From a bacterium (GTDB taxonomy: Bacteria; Bacillota; Clostridia; Oscillospirales; Oscillospiraceae): a DNA stretch of 48,153 nt. The stretch lies in the NCBI GenBank assembly GCA_004560375.1, contig SFVC01000015.1:1-48153 (forward strand). Direction: 5' to 3'. Below are positions 16,150-23,506 of the stretch, piece after piece. A program made the position numbers and the translations under genes. Positions within the stretch are counted from its first letter, which is position 1. Each line of letters begins with the position of its first letter. The notes beneath the pieces are model-generated. The model did not search any database and was not told the DNA's origin. It saw nothing but the letters and a program-made list of their open reading frames with translations.

Positions 16150-17532
16150 ATGTCAATCTTCAAGCAGTCCGGGGACGGTCGCGCCGCCCCCCTCACCCAG
16201 GGCTCCATCGTCCGCTGCATCGTCTCCTTTGCCCTGCCCATGCTGCTGGGGCAGTTCCTCCAGCAGCTCTACAATATGGCGGACGCCTGGGTGCTGGGCA
16301 ACTTCGCCGACAACGGGGCCTTCGCCGCCGTCAGCTCCGGCGGCAACCTCACCTTTCTGGTCATCGGCTTCTTCAACGGCATCGCCGTGGGCGGCGGGGT
16401 GGTGATCTCCCGGTACTACGGCGCGGGGGACGAGGAAAACGTGTCCCGGGCCATCCACACCAGCTTTTTGTTCGGCGTCATCGCCTCGGTGCTGTCCACC
16501 GTGGTGGGGCTTCTGCTCATCCCACACCTGCTGGTGCTGATGAACACGCCGGACACGGTGCTGCCCTACTCTCTGACCTACTTCCGGATCTACTTCGGCG
16601 GCGTGTTCACCGTGATCCTCTACAATATCTGCATGGCCATCATGCAGTCTTTGGGCGATAGTCTCCACCCCCTGTACTATCTGATGATCTCCTCTGTGCT
16701 GAACATGGGGCTGGATCTGCTGTTTGTGGCGGTCTTCCGGTGGGGGGTGGCGGGGGCCGCCGCCGCCACCGTGCTCACCCAGGGGGTCAGCTTCCTGCTG
16801 TGCCTGTGGCGGATGTGCCGGGTGCGGGACTTCACCCGGCTGGATCTCCGCCGGCTGCGGCTCTACCCGGGCATACTGCCCCAGATCCTCCGCCAGGGCC
16901 TGCCCACCGGGGTGCAGAACGCGGTGATCAGCGTGGGCAACATCGTCATCCAGAGCAACATCAACTCCTTCGGGGAGTACGCCATGTCCGGCCACGGGGC
17001 CTATGTGAAGCTGGAGGGGCTGGTGTTCCTGCCCATCATGAGTATGTCCATGGCCCTGCCCACCTTCATCAGCCAGAACCTGGGGGCGCGGCAGTATGAC
17101 CGGGCCAAAAAGGGCGCGGTGTTCGGCATCGTCTCCGGCGTGGCGGTGGCGGAGCTCATCGGCCTGCTGTTCCTGCTGGCGGCGCCCCCCGCTTTGGGCG
17201 CCTTCGTGGATCAGCCGGAGGCCATCCGGTTCGGCGCCATCCACGCCCGCGTTGTGGCCCCCTTCTTCTGTATGCTGGCCTTCACCTACTGCGCCGGCGG
17301 CGTGCTGCGGGGGTGCGGCCGCTCCTTCGTCCCCATGGTCACCATGCTGGCCTTCTGGTGCTGCGTCCGGGTGACCTACGTCACCCTGGCGGTGCGGGCC
17401 TTCCCGGTGTTCCAGACGATCTCCTGGGCCTACCCCCTCACCTGGACGCTGAGCTCCATCGTGCTGCTGATCTTCCTGCTGCGCTCCGACTGGGCCCACT
17501 CCTTTGATCGGGGCGCCCCCCACGCCGCCTGA
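16150..17532 (+). CDS. MATE family efflux transporter
   Basis: This 460-residue inner-membrane protein of the multidrug and toxic compound extrusion family is probably a cation-coupled exporter of drugs or metabolites. Twelve hydrophobic helices in two six-helix halves are visible. Family landmarks include LPMLLGQFLQQLYNMADAWV in the first helices, ARQYDRAKKGAVFG in the middle loop and GCGRSFVPM in helix 10. Length is normal. I chose ATG 16150, preceded by GAGGGATCGG; an upstream in-frame TTG would add a non-family tail. It is a single-gene unit between a terminator and the ylbJ promoter. Substrate unknown. Confidence 0.9.
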   Translation: MSIFKQSGDGRAAPLTQGSIVRCIVSFALPMLLGQFLQQLYNMADAWVLGNFADNGAFAAVSSGGNLTFLVIGFFNGIAVGGGVVISRYYGAGDEENVSRAIHTSFLFGVIASVLSTVVGLLLIPHLLVLMNTPDTVLPYSLTYFRIYFGGVFTVILYNICMAIMQSLGDSLHPLYYLMISSVLNMGLDLLFVAVFRWGVAGAAAATVLTQGVSFLLCLWRMCRVRDFTRLDLRRLRLYPGILPQILRQGLPTGVQNAVISVGNIVIQSNINSFGEYAMSGHGAYVKLEGLVFLPIMSMSMALPTFISQNLGARQYDRAKKGAVFGIVSGVAVAELIGLLFLLAAPPALGAFVDQPEAIRFGAIHARVVAPFFCMLAFTYCAGGVLRGCGRSFVPMVTMLAFWCCVRVTYVTLAVRAFPVFQTISWAYPLTWTLSSIVLLIFLLRSDWAHSFDRGAPHAA

Positions 17533-17548
17533 ACATCCGGCGGGACAG

Positions 17549-17577
17549 GCAAGTTTTCCCCCTCCCCCGCATAGTCT
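17549..17577 (+). promoter_or_regulatory. Sigma-E-like promoter of ylbJ
   Basis: GCAAGTT (17549-17555), exactly 14 bases, then CATAGTCT (17570-17577). Compared with the sigma-E consensus (KMATAWW-N14-CATACANT), five of seven and six of eight positions match. The downstream gene is a known sigma-E regulon member in Bacillus, which supports the call. Confidence 0.45.
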
Positions 17578-17597
17578 CTCCCACGGGGGGTGAGGCC

Positions 17598-18770
17598 ATG
17601 CTGAGGCTGCTCAAGCAAAAACAGGTGCGGGACGCGCTGGCGGGGCTGGCGCTGCTCATCGCCACCCTCGCGCTGGTGCTCTCCCCCAGCGAGGCCATCG
17701 CCGGGGCCAAGGACGGCCTGACCCTGTGCTTCAACGTCATCGTGCCCTCCCTGTTCCCCTTCTTCGTGCTGTCCTCCCTGGTGGTGGATCTGGGGCTGGC
17801 GGCCTACCTGGGGCGGGCGCTGGAGGGGCTGATGCGCCCCCTGTTCCGGGTGAGCGGCTCCTGCGCGGCGGCGGTGGCCCTGGGCTTCATCGGCGGCTAC
17901 CCCGTGGGGGCCCGCACCGCCCTCCAGCTCTACGAGCAGGGGCTGTGCTCCAAGACGGAGGCGGAGCGTCTGCTGGCCTTCTGCAACAACTCCGGCCCCG
18001 CCTTCATCCTGGGCGTGGTGGGGGCGGGGGTGTTTGGGGACAGCCGGGTGGGCCTGCTGCTCTACCTCACCCACGCCCTGGCCTCCCTGCTGGTGGGGCT
18101 GCTGTTCCGGTTCTACGGCGGATCGGATCGGGGCCGCGCCCGGGCCGTCCGCCCCAAGCCCATCCAGACCGTCACCCTCCCCGCCGCCTTCACCGGGGCG
18201 GTGTCCCGGGCCCTCCAGAGCACGCTGAACATCTGCGCCTTTGTGGTGTTCTTCGCGGTGGTGCTGCGGCTGCTGTCCGCCTACGGCGTGCTGTCTGGGC
18301 TGGCGGCCCTGCTGTCCCTGGCAGGCTTCGAGGGGGAGTGGGCCCGGCGGCTGGTGGCGGGGCTGCTGGAGCTGTCCTCCGGGGTGGCCTCCCTGCGGGG
18401 GGGCGCGGAGCTGGCGGGGCGGGTGTCCATGGCGGCCTTCATGCTGGGGTGGGCGGGTCTGTCCGTCCACTGTCAGGTGCTGTCCTTCCTGGTGGACAGC
18501 GGCCTGTCCGCCCGGGTGTACCTGGCGGGCAAGCTGTGCCACGGGCTCATCGCCGCCGCCCTCACCTGGGGCGTCACCCGGCTGTTCCCCCTGTCCGCCC
18601 CGGTGGCGGACTATCTGGCGGAGCAGGCCGAGTCCATCGCCGCCCTGGATTTCTCCACCGCCCTGGCGGCGTCCACCCTGGCGGCGCTGGCGGGCTGGCT
18701 GATTCTGGCGGCGCTGTGCGGGCCCCTTCTGCGAAAAAAGTGTGGAAATGTGCCGCGCAGGGGTGTATAA
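17598..18770 (+). CDS. ylbJ: Sporulation integral membrane protein YlbJ
   Basis: This 390-residue polytopic membrane protein is like YlbJ, required for spore formation in Bacillus (made in the mother cell under sigma-E). Family features are the nucleoside-recognition-type gate pattern: FNVIVPSLFPFFVLSSL near residue 45, GGYPVGARTALQLYEQG near 95, and FCNNSGPAFILGVVG near 130. About nine to ten hydrophobic segments are visible. ATG 17598 lies behind GGGGGTGAGG. The gene is monocistronic or read together with the small downstream genes. The transport substrate of the family is not known. Confidence 0.85.
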   Translation: MLRLLKQKQVRDALAGLALLIATLALVLSPSEAIAGAKDGLTLCFNVIVPSLFPFFVLSSLVVDLGLAAYLGRALEGLMRPLFRVSGSCAAAVALGFIGGYPVGARTALQLYEQGLCSKTEAERLLAFCNNSGPAFILGVVGAGVFGDSRVGLLLYLTHALASLLVGLLFRFYGGSDRGRARAVRPKPIQTVTLPAAFTGAVSRALQSTLNICAFVVFFAVVLRLLSAYGVLSGLAALLSLAGFEGEWARRLVAGLLELSSGVASLRGGAELAGRVSMAAFMLGWAGLSVHCQVLSFLVDSGLSARVYLAGKLCHGLIAAALTWGVTRLFPLSAPVADYLAEQAESIAALDFSTALAASTLAALAGWLILAALCGPLLRKKCGNVPRRGV

Positions 18771-18771
18771 T
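18743..18771 (+). promoter_or_regulatory. Promoter inside the 3' end of ylbJ
   Basis: TGGAAA (18743-18748), 17 bases and a consensus TATAAT (18766-18771) overlap the ylbJ stop codon and are 48 bases before the next start. They would allow vegetative expression of the two small downstream genes. Confidence 0.6.
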
Positions 18772-18818
18772 GGAGAATTGGAAGCAGACTTCCAAAAACC
18801 ACCCCCAAGGAGGCCCCC

Positions 18819-19028
18819 ATGCTGTTTGATAAGGATATTGACCCCCGCTGCGCCTACTGCAAGCGGGGTACGCCGTTGGAGGACGATCAGGTGATGTGCG
18901 TGAAAAAGGGCATCGTGGCCGCCTCCGGCGCCTGCCGCCGGTTTCGGTACGATCCCCTGAAGCGGGTTCCCCCCAAGCCCCTGGCCGCCTCCTTCGCCCA
19001 TCTGCGGGACGAGGATTTTACATTGTAA
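18819..19028 (+). CDS. Small conserved Cys-containing protein
   Basis: This 69-residue protein of unknown function starts at ATG 18819, seven bases after AAGGAGG. It contains a CAYC pair (residues 12-15) and two further cysteines (VMC near 28, GACRRFRYDPLKR near 40), a pattern that could hold zinc. The basic RRFRYDPLKRVPP segment is a feature of small clostridial proteins of this type. No signal peptide or membrane segment is seen. It is 12 bases upstream of a Nudix gene and shares its promoter. Confidence 0.7.
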   Translation: MLFDKDIDPRCAYCKRGTPLEDDQVMCVKKGIVAASGACRRFRYDPLKRVPPKPLAASFAHLRDEDFTL

Positions 19029-19040
19029 GGAGGACGGCCC

Positions 19041-19664
19041 ATGGACGCGGGCACACAACAATGGCTGGCCTGGATCGTAGAGCTGCAAAGCTTGGCCCAG
19101 GCGGGGCTTACCTACGGCAGGGACGACTTCGACCTGGAGCGGTATGCCCGCATCCGGGAGCTCTCCGCCGAGATGATGGCCCGGATGGCGGATCTGCCCG
19201 TGGAGACGGTGACGGGGCTGTTCTGCAATGAGACGGGCTACCAGACCCCCAAGCTGGACACCCGGGCCGCCCTGTTCCGGGATGGGGAGATCCTCCTGGT
19301 GCGGGAGCGGGACGGACGCTGGGCCCTTCCCGGCGGCTGGTGCGATGTGAATGTCTCCGTGGGGGAAAACACCGTCAAGGAAGTGAAGGAGGAGGCGGGG
19401 CTGGACGTGATCCCCCGGCGGATCATCGCCGTTCAGGATCTGGCAAAGCACAATGGCCCCGTCTGTCCCTACGGCGTGTGCAAGATCTTCTTCCAGTGCG
19501 ACGCCGTCGGCGGGCAGTTCGTCCCCAACATCGAAACCACCGAGGCCCGCTACTTCCCCCCGGATCAGCTCCCCCCGCTGGCGGAGGAGAAGAACACCCC
19601 GGAGCAGATCGCCCTGTGCTTTGAGGCGTACCGCTCCGACTTCTGGGTCACCCAGTTCGACTGA
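19041..19664 (+). CDS. Nudix hydrolase with N-terminal YjhB-like domain
   Basis: This 207-residue enzyme has an N-terminal helical domain (about residues 1-65, PF12535-like: WLAWIVELQSLAQAGLTYG) that often precedes Nudix domains cleaving ADP-ribose or other nucleoside diphosphates. The Nudix box spans about residues 93-117, with GGWCDVNVSVGENTVKEVKE in the first part and an EEAGL end. The usual REVxEE arginine is Lys (KEVKEEAG), a conservative change. ATG 19041 follows AAGGAGG. The gene ends just before a strong bidirectional terminator. The substrate cannot be read from sequence. Confidence 0.85.
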   Translation: MDAGTQQWLAWIVELQSLAQAGLTYGRDDFDLERYARIRELSAEMMARMADLPVETVTGLFCNETGYQTPKLDTRAALFRDGEILLVRERDGRWALPGGWCDVNVSVGENTVKEVKEEAGLDVIPRRIIAVQDLAKHNGPVCPYGVCKIFFQCDAVGGQFVPNIETTEARYFPPDQLPPLAEEKNTPEQIALCFEAYRSDFWVTQFD

Positions 19665-19672
19665 GGCCAAAA

Positions 19673-19707
19673 CCGCCCCGCCGGTCACCCGGCGGGGCGG
19701 AGCTTTT
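19673..19707. terminator. Bidirectional terminator between the Nudix gene and hpf
   Basis: CCGCCCCGCCGG (19673-19684) pairs with CCGGCGGGGCGG (19689-19700), with TTTT on the right and AAAA on the left. It serves both converging genes. Confidence 0.9.
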
Positions 19708-19714
19708 GTTCTGT

Positions 19715-20254
19715 TTATTCCTCGTCCTCAATCAGGCCGTAGCCGCCGTCGTTGCGTTTATAGACCACCGCGAAGGCGCCGCCGTCCTCATTCTTGAACG
19801 CGTAGAAGCTGTGCCCCAGCAGATCCATTTGGAGAATGGCCTCGTCCACCGTCATGGGCTTGATGGGGAACCGCTTGGTTCGCACCACCTGGAACTCCCG
19901 CTCCTCCACGTCGGGGACGAAGGAGGTCTCCTCCAACCCCTCCGGCTGGACAAACGCGCCCTGGCGCAGCCGCTTCTCCAGGCGGGTCTTATGCTTGCGA
20001 AGCTGCCGCTCCATAGAGGTGACCGCCGCGTCCACCGACGCGAACATATCCGACGTACTCTCCGCCACCCGCAGGATGGTACCGCCGGAGCGGATGGTCA
20101 GCTCCACCTTGTTCCGATCCTTTTCCACGGAAAAAACCAGGTTGGCCTCCGCCTCATTTTTGAAGTAGCGGTCCAGCTTGCCCACCTTTTTCTCGGCGTA
20201 GTTGTGGAGGGACTTGGGCAGATTCACCTTTTTGTCTGTAAACGTAAACTTCAT
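19715..20254 (-). CDS. hpf: Ribosome hibernation promoting factor, long form
   Basis: This 179-residue long-type HPF dimerises 70S ribosomes into inactive 100S particles in stationary phase or stress. The N-terminal S30AE domain (residues 1-100) begins MKFTFTDKKVNLPKSLHNYA and ends near VTSMERQLRKHKTRL. The linker carries QPEGLEETSF. The C-terminal dimerisation domain (about 120-179) has the family motif FPIKPMTVDEAILQMDLLGH and ends YKRNDGGYGLIE. The start at 20254 is preceded by GAAAGGAG on the minus strand; a longer in-frame extension to 20368 lacks support. It is monocistronic. Confidence 0.95.
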   Translation of the reverse strand: MKFTFTDKKVNLPKSLHNYAEKKVGKLDRYFKNEAEANLVFSVEKDRNKVELTIRSGGTILRVAESTSDMFASVDAAVTSMERQLRKHKTRLEKRLRQGAFVQPEGLEETSFVPDVEEREFQVVRTKRFPIKPMTVDEAILQMDLLGHSFYAFKNEDGGAFAVVYKRNDGGYGLIEDEE

Positions 20255-20318
20255 GTGCTCAGCTCCTTTCGCCCAAAGGGGCGCAGCGTTGGGGGAACGG
20301 CTCCCCCTGTATGCCGCT

Positions 20319-20327
20319 ATTATACCA
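20319..20327 (-). promoter_or_regulatory. Extended -10 promoter of hpf
   Basis: On the minus strand TGGTATAAT (20319-20327) is a consensus extended -10 element, 65 bases before the hpf start. The -35 region is weak. Confidence 0.6.
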
Positions 20328-20377
20328 TATCCTCCGTCAATATGCCATACCCTTTTGGCAGTTTTCACAAAAAGTTT

Positions 20378-21529
20378 TCAGTCTTTAACCTCCTGCCCAT
20401 CGATCAGCACATGGACGGCCCTGCTGCGCCAGTGGAAGGGGTGGCCGTCCATCACCACGATGTCCGCGTCCTTTCCCGGGGAAAGGGAGCCCAGCCGGTC
20501 CCCCGCCCCGGCGATGCAGGCGGCGTTGATGGTGATGGCGGCCAGGGCCTCCTCCTCGTCCATCCCCGCCCGGGCGGCCATGGCCGCGCAGAAGGGCAGC
20601 AGGGAGATGGGCGTCTCCGGGTGGTCGGTGCAGATGGCCACCTGAACCCCCGCCCGGGCCAGAATGGCGGTGTTCTCCATGGTCAGGCTGGCCAGCTCCG
20701 GCTTGCACCGATCCATCAGGAAGGGCCCGGTGATCACCGGCACTCCCTCCTTCGCCAGAAAGTCCGCCACCAGGTGGCCCTCGGTGCCGTGGACGATGAC
20801 GCAGTCCAGCCCAAATTCTTTGGACAGGCGCACGGCGGTGACGATGTCGTCCGCCCGGTGGGCGTGGAAGTGGGCGGCCAGCCGTCCCCCCACCACCGGC
20901 CGCAGGGCGTCCAGCCCCGCGTCGAACTCCGGATCCTCCATATCGTCGTCCGCCTGGGCCTTGGCCCACTTCAGCTCATAGTCCAGGGCTTTGGCCAGCC
21001 GCTCCCGAATCAGGGCGGCGGAGGCCATCCGGGTGGCGGGGCCGTGGCCCTTGTGGATCCCCTTGGGGTTCTCCCCCAGGGCAAACTTCATGGACGCCGG
21101 CGCGCGCACCACCATCTGATCGACGACGCCGCCCGCCGTTTTCAGCAGCACCGACTGCCCCGCGATGGGGTTGGCGGAGCCCGGGCCGGTGAGCAGGCAG
21201 GTCACCCCCGCCCGCCGGGCCTCCCGGAAATACTGGTTCAAGGGGTTCACCCCGTCCAGCGCCCGGAGCTGGGGGGTGCAGGGGGCGGGGCTCTCGTTCA
21301 GATCGTCCTCCTGGGCCGCCCCGCCGTACAGACCCACATGGCAGTGGACGTCGAGGAAGCCGGGGAGGACGTGCCCTCCCTCCGCGTCGATGACGCCGGC
21401 GGGATCCCCCTCCCCGGCCAGCTGATCCATGGGGCCCACCTGGGCGATGCGGCCGCCCTCCGTGCGGACAAAGCCCCGGGGGATGGTGCCCACGTCCATG
21501 GTGTGGACGATTCCGTTGACAATCAGCAT
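20378..21529 (-). CDS. Amidohydrolase-family metal-dependent hydrolase
   Basis: This 383-residue TIM-barrel amidohydrolase (PF01979 superfamily; nearest in feel to imidazolonepropionase-related proteins) would hydrolyse a C-N bond in the cytoplasm. Metal ligands are visible: HCH in FLDVHCHVGLYGG (about residue 62), HFHAHRADD (about 220), HGTEGH (about 245) and TDHPETP (about 295). The C-terminal SLSPGKDADIVVMDGHPF is the usual composite beta-domain ending. Start 21529 has GAGGAGGAAA upstream; longer in-frame reading into the leader is rejected. The substrate is unknown. It lies downstream of a 240-base intergenic region holding terminators, a repeat and a candidate RNA. Confidence 0.85.
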   Translation of the reverse strand: MLIVNGIVHTMDVGTIPRGFVRTEGGRIAQVGPMDQLAGEGDPAGVIDAEGGHVLPGFLDVHCHVGLYGGAAQEDDLNESPAPCTPQLRALDGVNPLNQYFREARRAGVTCLLTGPGSANPIAGQSVLLKTAGGVVDQMVVRAPASMKFALGENPKGIHKGHGPATRMASAALIRERLAKALDYELKWAKAQADDDMEDPEFDAGLDALRPVVGGRLAAHFHAHRADDIVTAVRLSKEFGLDCVIVHGTEGHLVADFLAKEGVPVITGPFLMDRCKPELASLTMENTAILARAGVQVAICTDHPETPISLLPFCAAMAARAGMDEEEALAAITINAACIAGAGDRLGSLSPGKDADIVVMDGHPFHWRSRAVHVLIDGQEVKD

Positions 21530-21591
21530 TGAATTTCCTCCTCCGTCACCGTTCGACCGCCTTTTCCACGCCGCTGTGGTACACTGAACTG

Positions 21592-21693
21592 GCGGCAAAG
21601 GCCGCGGCATGGGGCAGCCCATGCGGTCATTCCATTCTCCCGCGCAAATAGACCCTGGGCTCTTTTCCACAACTGGAAAAGAGCCGCTTTTTT
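21592..21693 (+). ncRNA. Candidate small RNA upstream of and antisense to the amidohydrolase leader
   Basis: On the plus strand an extended -10 (TGGTACACT, 21577-21585) is followed after about 100 bases by a strong terminator: GGCTCTTTTCC (21658-21668) with GGAAAAGAGCC (21675-21685) and a T run at 21688-21693. Between them lies a perfect seven-base-pair hairpin (GCATGGG/CCCATGC). No open reading frame of credible size is inside. I checked for SRP RNA and common riboswitch cores and found none. A divergent small RNA gene is inferred. Confidence 0.35.
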
Positions 21694-21726
21694 AGAACCG
21701 CGTCGCGCAGCCGCAGCAGCGTGACA
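21692..21726 (+). repeat. Inverted-repeat copy A flanking the S1-domain gene
   Basis: TTAGAACCGCGTCGCG (16 bases), 11 unrelated bases, then GCGTGACA. The same elements appear in opposite orientation at 22304-22337, on the other side of the S1-domain gene. In both copies the element directly follows a hairpin. Confidence 0.65.
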
Positions 21727-21731
21727 GCATC

Positions 21732-21766
21732 AAAAAAGGGGGGGGCGCACAGCGCCCCCCCCTTTC
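21732..21766 (-). terminator. Terminator of the S1-domain gene
   Basis: On the minus strand a very GC-rich hairpin (eight G against eight C with a CGC/GCG extension) is followed by a six-T run (plus-strand A run 21732-21737), six bases after the stop codon. Confidence 0.85.
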
Positions 21767-21771
21767 CCCTC

Positions 21772-22257
21772 TTACTTCCTTCCGCCCCTGCGGCTGCCCC
21801 GCTTCTCGTTCATGTGCAGCTCCGACAGCTTGCTGTCCGAGCTGGCCATAAACTGCTTGAGCTGATCCTCAAAGCTGGCCGGGCCCCGGGGCTGGACGGG
21901 CTCCGGCGTAAAGCTCCGGCCCGGTCCGGGACGGCGGGCCTGACGGTGCTCCCCCTCCGGACGGGCATGGGGATTGGGGCTCCCGGGCCGGGGGCCGGGA
22001 CGGCGTTCCGGCCGGGGGGGCGGCGGCGCCGCCTGCTTGATGGACAGGTTGATGCGGTTGTTCGCGTCTACGCCGATGACCTTCACCTTGACCTCCTGTC
22101 CCTCCGCCAGGTGGTCATGGACGTCGTTGACGTAGGAGTACGCGATCTCCGAAATGTGTACCAGGCCCGAGCGATTGCCCGGCAGCGACACGAACGCGCC
22201 GAAATTGGTGATCCCAGTCACCTTTCCGTCTAAGATAGAGCCGACTTCAATCCCCAT
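21772..22257 (-). CDS. yabR: S1 RNA-binding domain protein (YabR-like)
   Basis: This 161-residue protein has an N-terminal S1 domain (residues 1-75: VGSILDGKVTGITNFGAFVS, then SGLVHISEIAYSYVNDV and GQEVKVKVIGVDANNRINLS). A low-complexity Pro/Arg/Gly tail (about 76-135) and a short charged end (ELHMNEKRGSRRGGRK) follow. The family binds RNA; YabR of Bacillus lies in the same yabP-yabQ-divIC-yabR order, so gene order supports the name. The basic tail would add nonspecific nucleic-acid affinity. The start at 22257 follows GAGAGGG. Inverted repeats at 21692 and 22304 bracket the gene. Confidence 0.85.
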   Translation of the reverse strand: MGIEVGSILDGKVTGITNFGAFVSLPGNRSGLVHISEIAYSYVNDVHDHLAEGQEVKVKVIGVDANNRINLSIKQAAPPPPRPERRPGPRPGSPNPHARPEGEHRQARRPGPGRSFTPEPVQPRGPASFEDQLKQFMASSDSKLSELHMNEKRGSRRGGRK

Positions 22258-22303
22258 AAATCTCTTTTTTCCCTCTCAGTATGTATGGATTTTCCCCACA
22301 GGT

Positions 22304-22337
22304 TGTCACGCTTCGCCTGTTCGCGACGCGGTTCTAA
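22304..22337 (-). repeat. Inverted-repeat copy B flanking the S1-domain gene
   Basis: Read on the minus strand: TTAGAACCGCGTCGCG, 10 bases, GCGTGACA, matching copy A at 21692 with identical outer blocks. It directly follows (minus strand) the long hairpin at 22334-22407. Confidence 0.65.
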
Positions 22338-22407
22338 GGTCTCCGACTTCGCAAAAATCCTCCGGGGCCTGCGGCCCCTCCTGATTTTCGCTCCGCTCCG
22401 ACCTTAG
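22334..22407 (-). other. Long imperfect hairpin between divIC and the S1 gene
   Basis: CTAAGGTC at one end pairs with GACCTTAG at the other. Further pairing blocks (CTCCG/CGGAG, AAAATC/GATTTT, GGGGCC/GGCCCC) close on a three-base apical loop, giving a roughly 35-bp imperfect stem. There is no T run, so it is more like a processing hairpin or a palindromic repeat element than a terminator. Confidence 0.55.
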
Positions 22408-22439
22408 CCCGCTGCTCTCGACGGCTCAGCGCTTCTGCC

Positions 22440-22718
22440 TTATTTCGACGAATCGACAAACTCGATCTCGTCCGGCTCCAGCAGGCCCAGCTTACTTCTG
22501 GCGATGTCCGCCAGGTAGTCCGGGTCGCCGCTGTGGGCGATATCGTCCGCCAGCGCGGCGTTGGCCTCCCGCTGCTCCTCCACCTGGCGGGCCAGCTCGT
22601 CCCGCCCGCTTCGGGCCTCGGTCAGCTTTGCCTGGGTGGACAGCAGGCCGGCGGCCAGTACCGCCAGCAGCACCAGCACCAGCAGCTTTGTGGCGATGCC
22701 CGCGCGTTTGAGCTTCAT
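22440..22718 (-). CDS. divIC: Septum formation initiator DivIC/FtsB family
   Basis: This 92-residue bitopic membrane protein of the divisome links early and late septum proteins. A short basic N-terminus (MKLKRAGIATK) precedes one transmembrane helix (LLVLVLLAVLAAGLL). A coiled-coil-like stretch (ARSGRDELARQVEEQREANAALADDI) follows, then the DPDYLADIARSKLGLLEPDE segment typical of DivIC. I chose ATG 22718, with GGAGAGGAGG upstream. The gene is read inside a long extension of the yabQ frame on the same strand (75 codons of overlap). Confidence 0.9.
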   Translation of the reverse strand: MKLKRAGIATKLLVLVLLAVLAAGLLSTQAKLTEARSGRDELARQVEEQREANAALADDIAHSGDPDYLADIARSKLGLLEPDEIEFVDSSK

Positions 22719-23190
22719 CTGTCGCCGCCTCCTCTCCCGCCTGCTTGGCAAAACGGTGTATCATATTTATTTTATACCATTCCAGCCAATTTTGAAAGTG
22801 TTTTTTTTGGTTTTTTAAAACTTTTTTTCCGGCCCGCCCAGCAGCCCGGACCGGAGCCGTCAAAAACGCCCACGCCGAGCGCACAATTCCCGCCAGCCAC
22901 AGCAGCGCCGGCAGCACCAGACGGCTCAGCGTCACAAAATACAGCCCCCCGCCCAGCAGGAAGGCCAACATATGGTAAATCCGCACCTCGCCGTTGTCCC
23001 GCAGCAGGGTGAGGGCGAACAGGGCCGCCGCCGCCCCCAGCCAGAACAGCAGATCCAGCACAAAGGCCAGCGCCGGCAGCCGGATGCTCCGGCGCAGGGT
23101 TCGCATCCCATCGTAGAGCAGGCCCAGCGCCGCCCCCAGCAGGAAGCCCTGGCCAAAGATCAGCCCCTGGCCCGCGATATCGACATGCAT
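22492..23190 (-). CDS. yabQ: Spore cortex biosynthesis protein YabQ, with long overlap into divIC
   Basis: This mother-cell membrane protein is needed for spore cortex formation in Bacillus. The N-terminal 110 residues hold about four hydrophobic segments (GQGLIFGQGFLLGAALGLLY, then ALAFVLDLLFWLGAAAALFA, MLAFLLGGGLYFV and LPALLWLAGIV). A basic tail (KNQKKHFQNWLEWYK) follows. The frame then stays open for 75 codons inside divIC and encodes a Gly/Arg-rich sequence that looks like a frame shadow. Three A-runs (7, 6 and 8 bases, minus strand, near 22801-22830) precede this. A one-base slip either way at the last run would meet a stop within about 11 codons. The natural end is therefore uncertain. 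The start at 23190 is just after the yabP stop. Confidence 0.75.
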   Translation of the reverse strand: MHVDIAGQGLIFGQGFLLGAALGLLYDGMRTLRRSIRLPALAFVLDLLFWLGAAAALFALTLLRDNGEVRIYHMLAFLLGGGLYFVTLSRLVLPALLWLAGIVRSAWAFLTAPVRAAGRAGKKVLKNQKKHFQNWLEWYKINMIHRFAKQAGEEAATDEAQTRGHRHKAAGAGAAGGTGRRPAVHPGKADRGPKRAGRAGPPGGGAAGGQRRAGGRYRPQRRPGLPGGHRQK

Positions 23191-23193
23191 GGA

Positions 23194-23475
23194 TCAGCGC
23201 AGCAGCCGGGCCAGGAACCCGCCCCGGCCTCCCCCGGCGTCGTCCTCGTAGCTGACGGCGTCGATGTCGCCCTCCACCTTCAGATCGCCGCCGTCCAGGG
23301 ACAGCTTCTCGATGTGCAGGTTCTCCCCGGTCACCACCATGGCCCCCTTGGAGGTGGACAGCACGATGGTGGTCTCGTCGAACCGCTCCACATCCTCCAC
23401 CCCGGACACCGTCAGGCTTTTCCGCTCCTCGATCACCACATGGTGGGGGGCGGACAGGCCGCCTTCATACGCCAT
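23194..23475 (-). CDS. yabP: Sporulation protein YabP
   Basis: This 93-residue YabP-like protein is required for spore formation under sigma-E in Bacillus. The beta-rich core with HHVVIEERKSLTVSGVEDVE (residues 11-30) and TSKGAMVVTGENLHIEKLSL (about 42-61) matches the family. A short Gly/Arg-rich tail ends GGFLARLLR. The start at 23475 has GGGAAAGGGAG upstream. It heads the yabP-yabQ-divIC-yabR unit and has a sigma-E promoter about 30 bases upstream. In Bacillus an S4-domain gene precedes yabP; here an AI-2E permease gene does. Confidence 0.9.
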   Translation of the reverse strand: MAYEGGLSAPHHVVIEERKSLTVSGVEDVERFDETTIVLSTSKGAMVVTGENLHIEKLSLDGGDLKVEGDIDAVSYEDDAGGGRGGFLARLLR

Positions 23476-23506
23476 GGAACCATCTCCCTTTCCCCTTGAT
23501 GGTTCC

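Noticed and set aside
17430..19688. A 752-codon minus-strand frame across MATE, ylbJ and Nudix genes
   Set aside because: Same reason: the strand opposite real genes, biased composition, no motifs and no ribosome binding site in a sensible place.
21592..21693. SRP (4.5S) RNA or 6S RNA
   Set aside because: The conserved SRP apical GGAAG-type tetraloop region is absent on both strands, and the length and structure do not fit 6S RNA.
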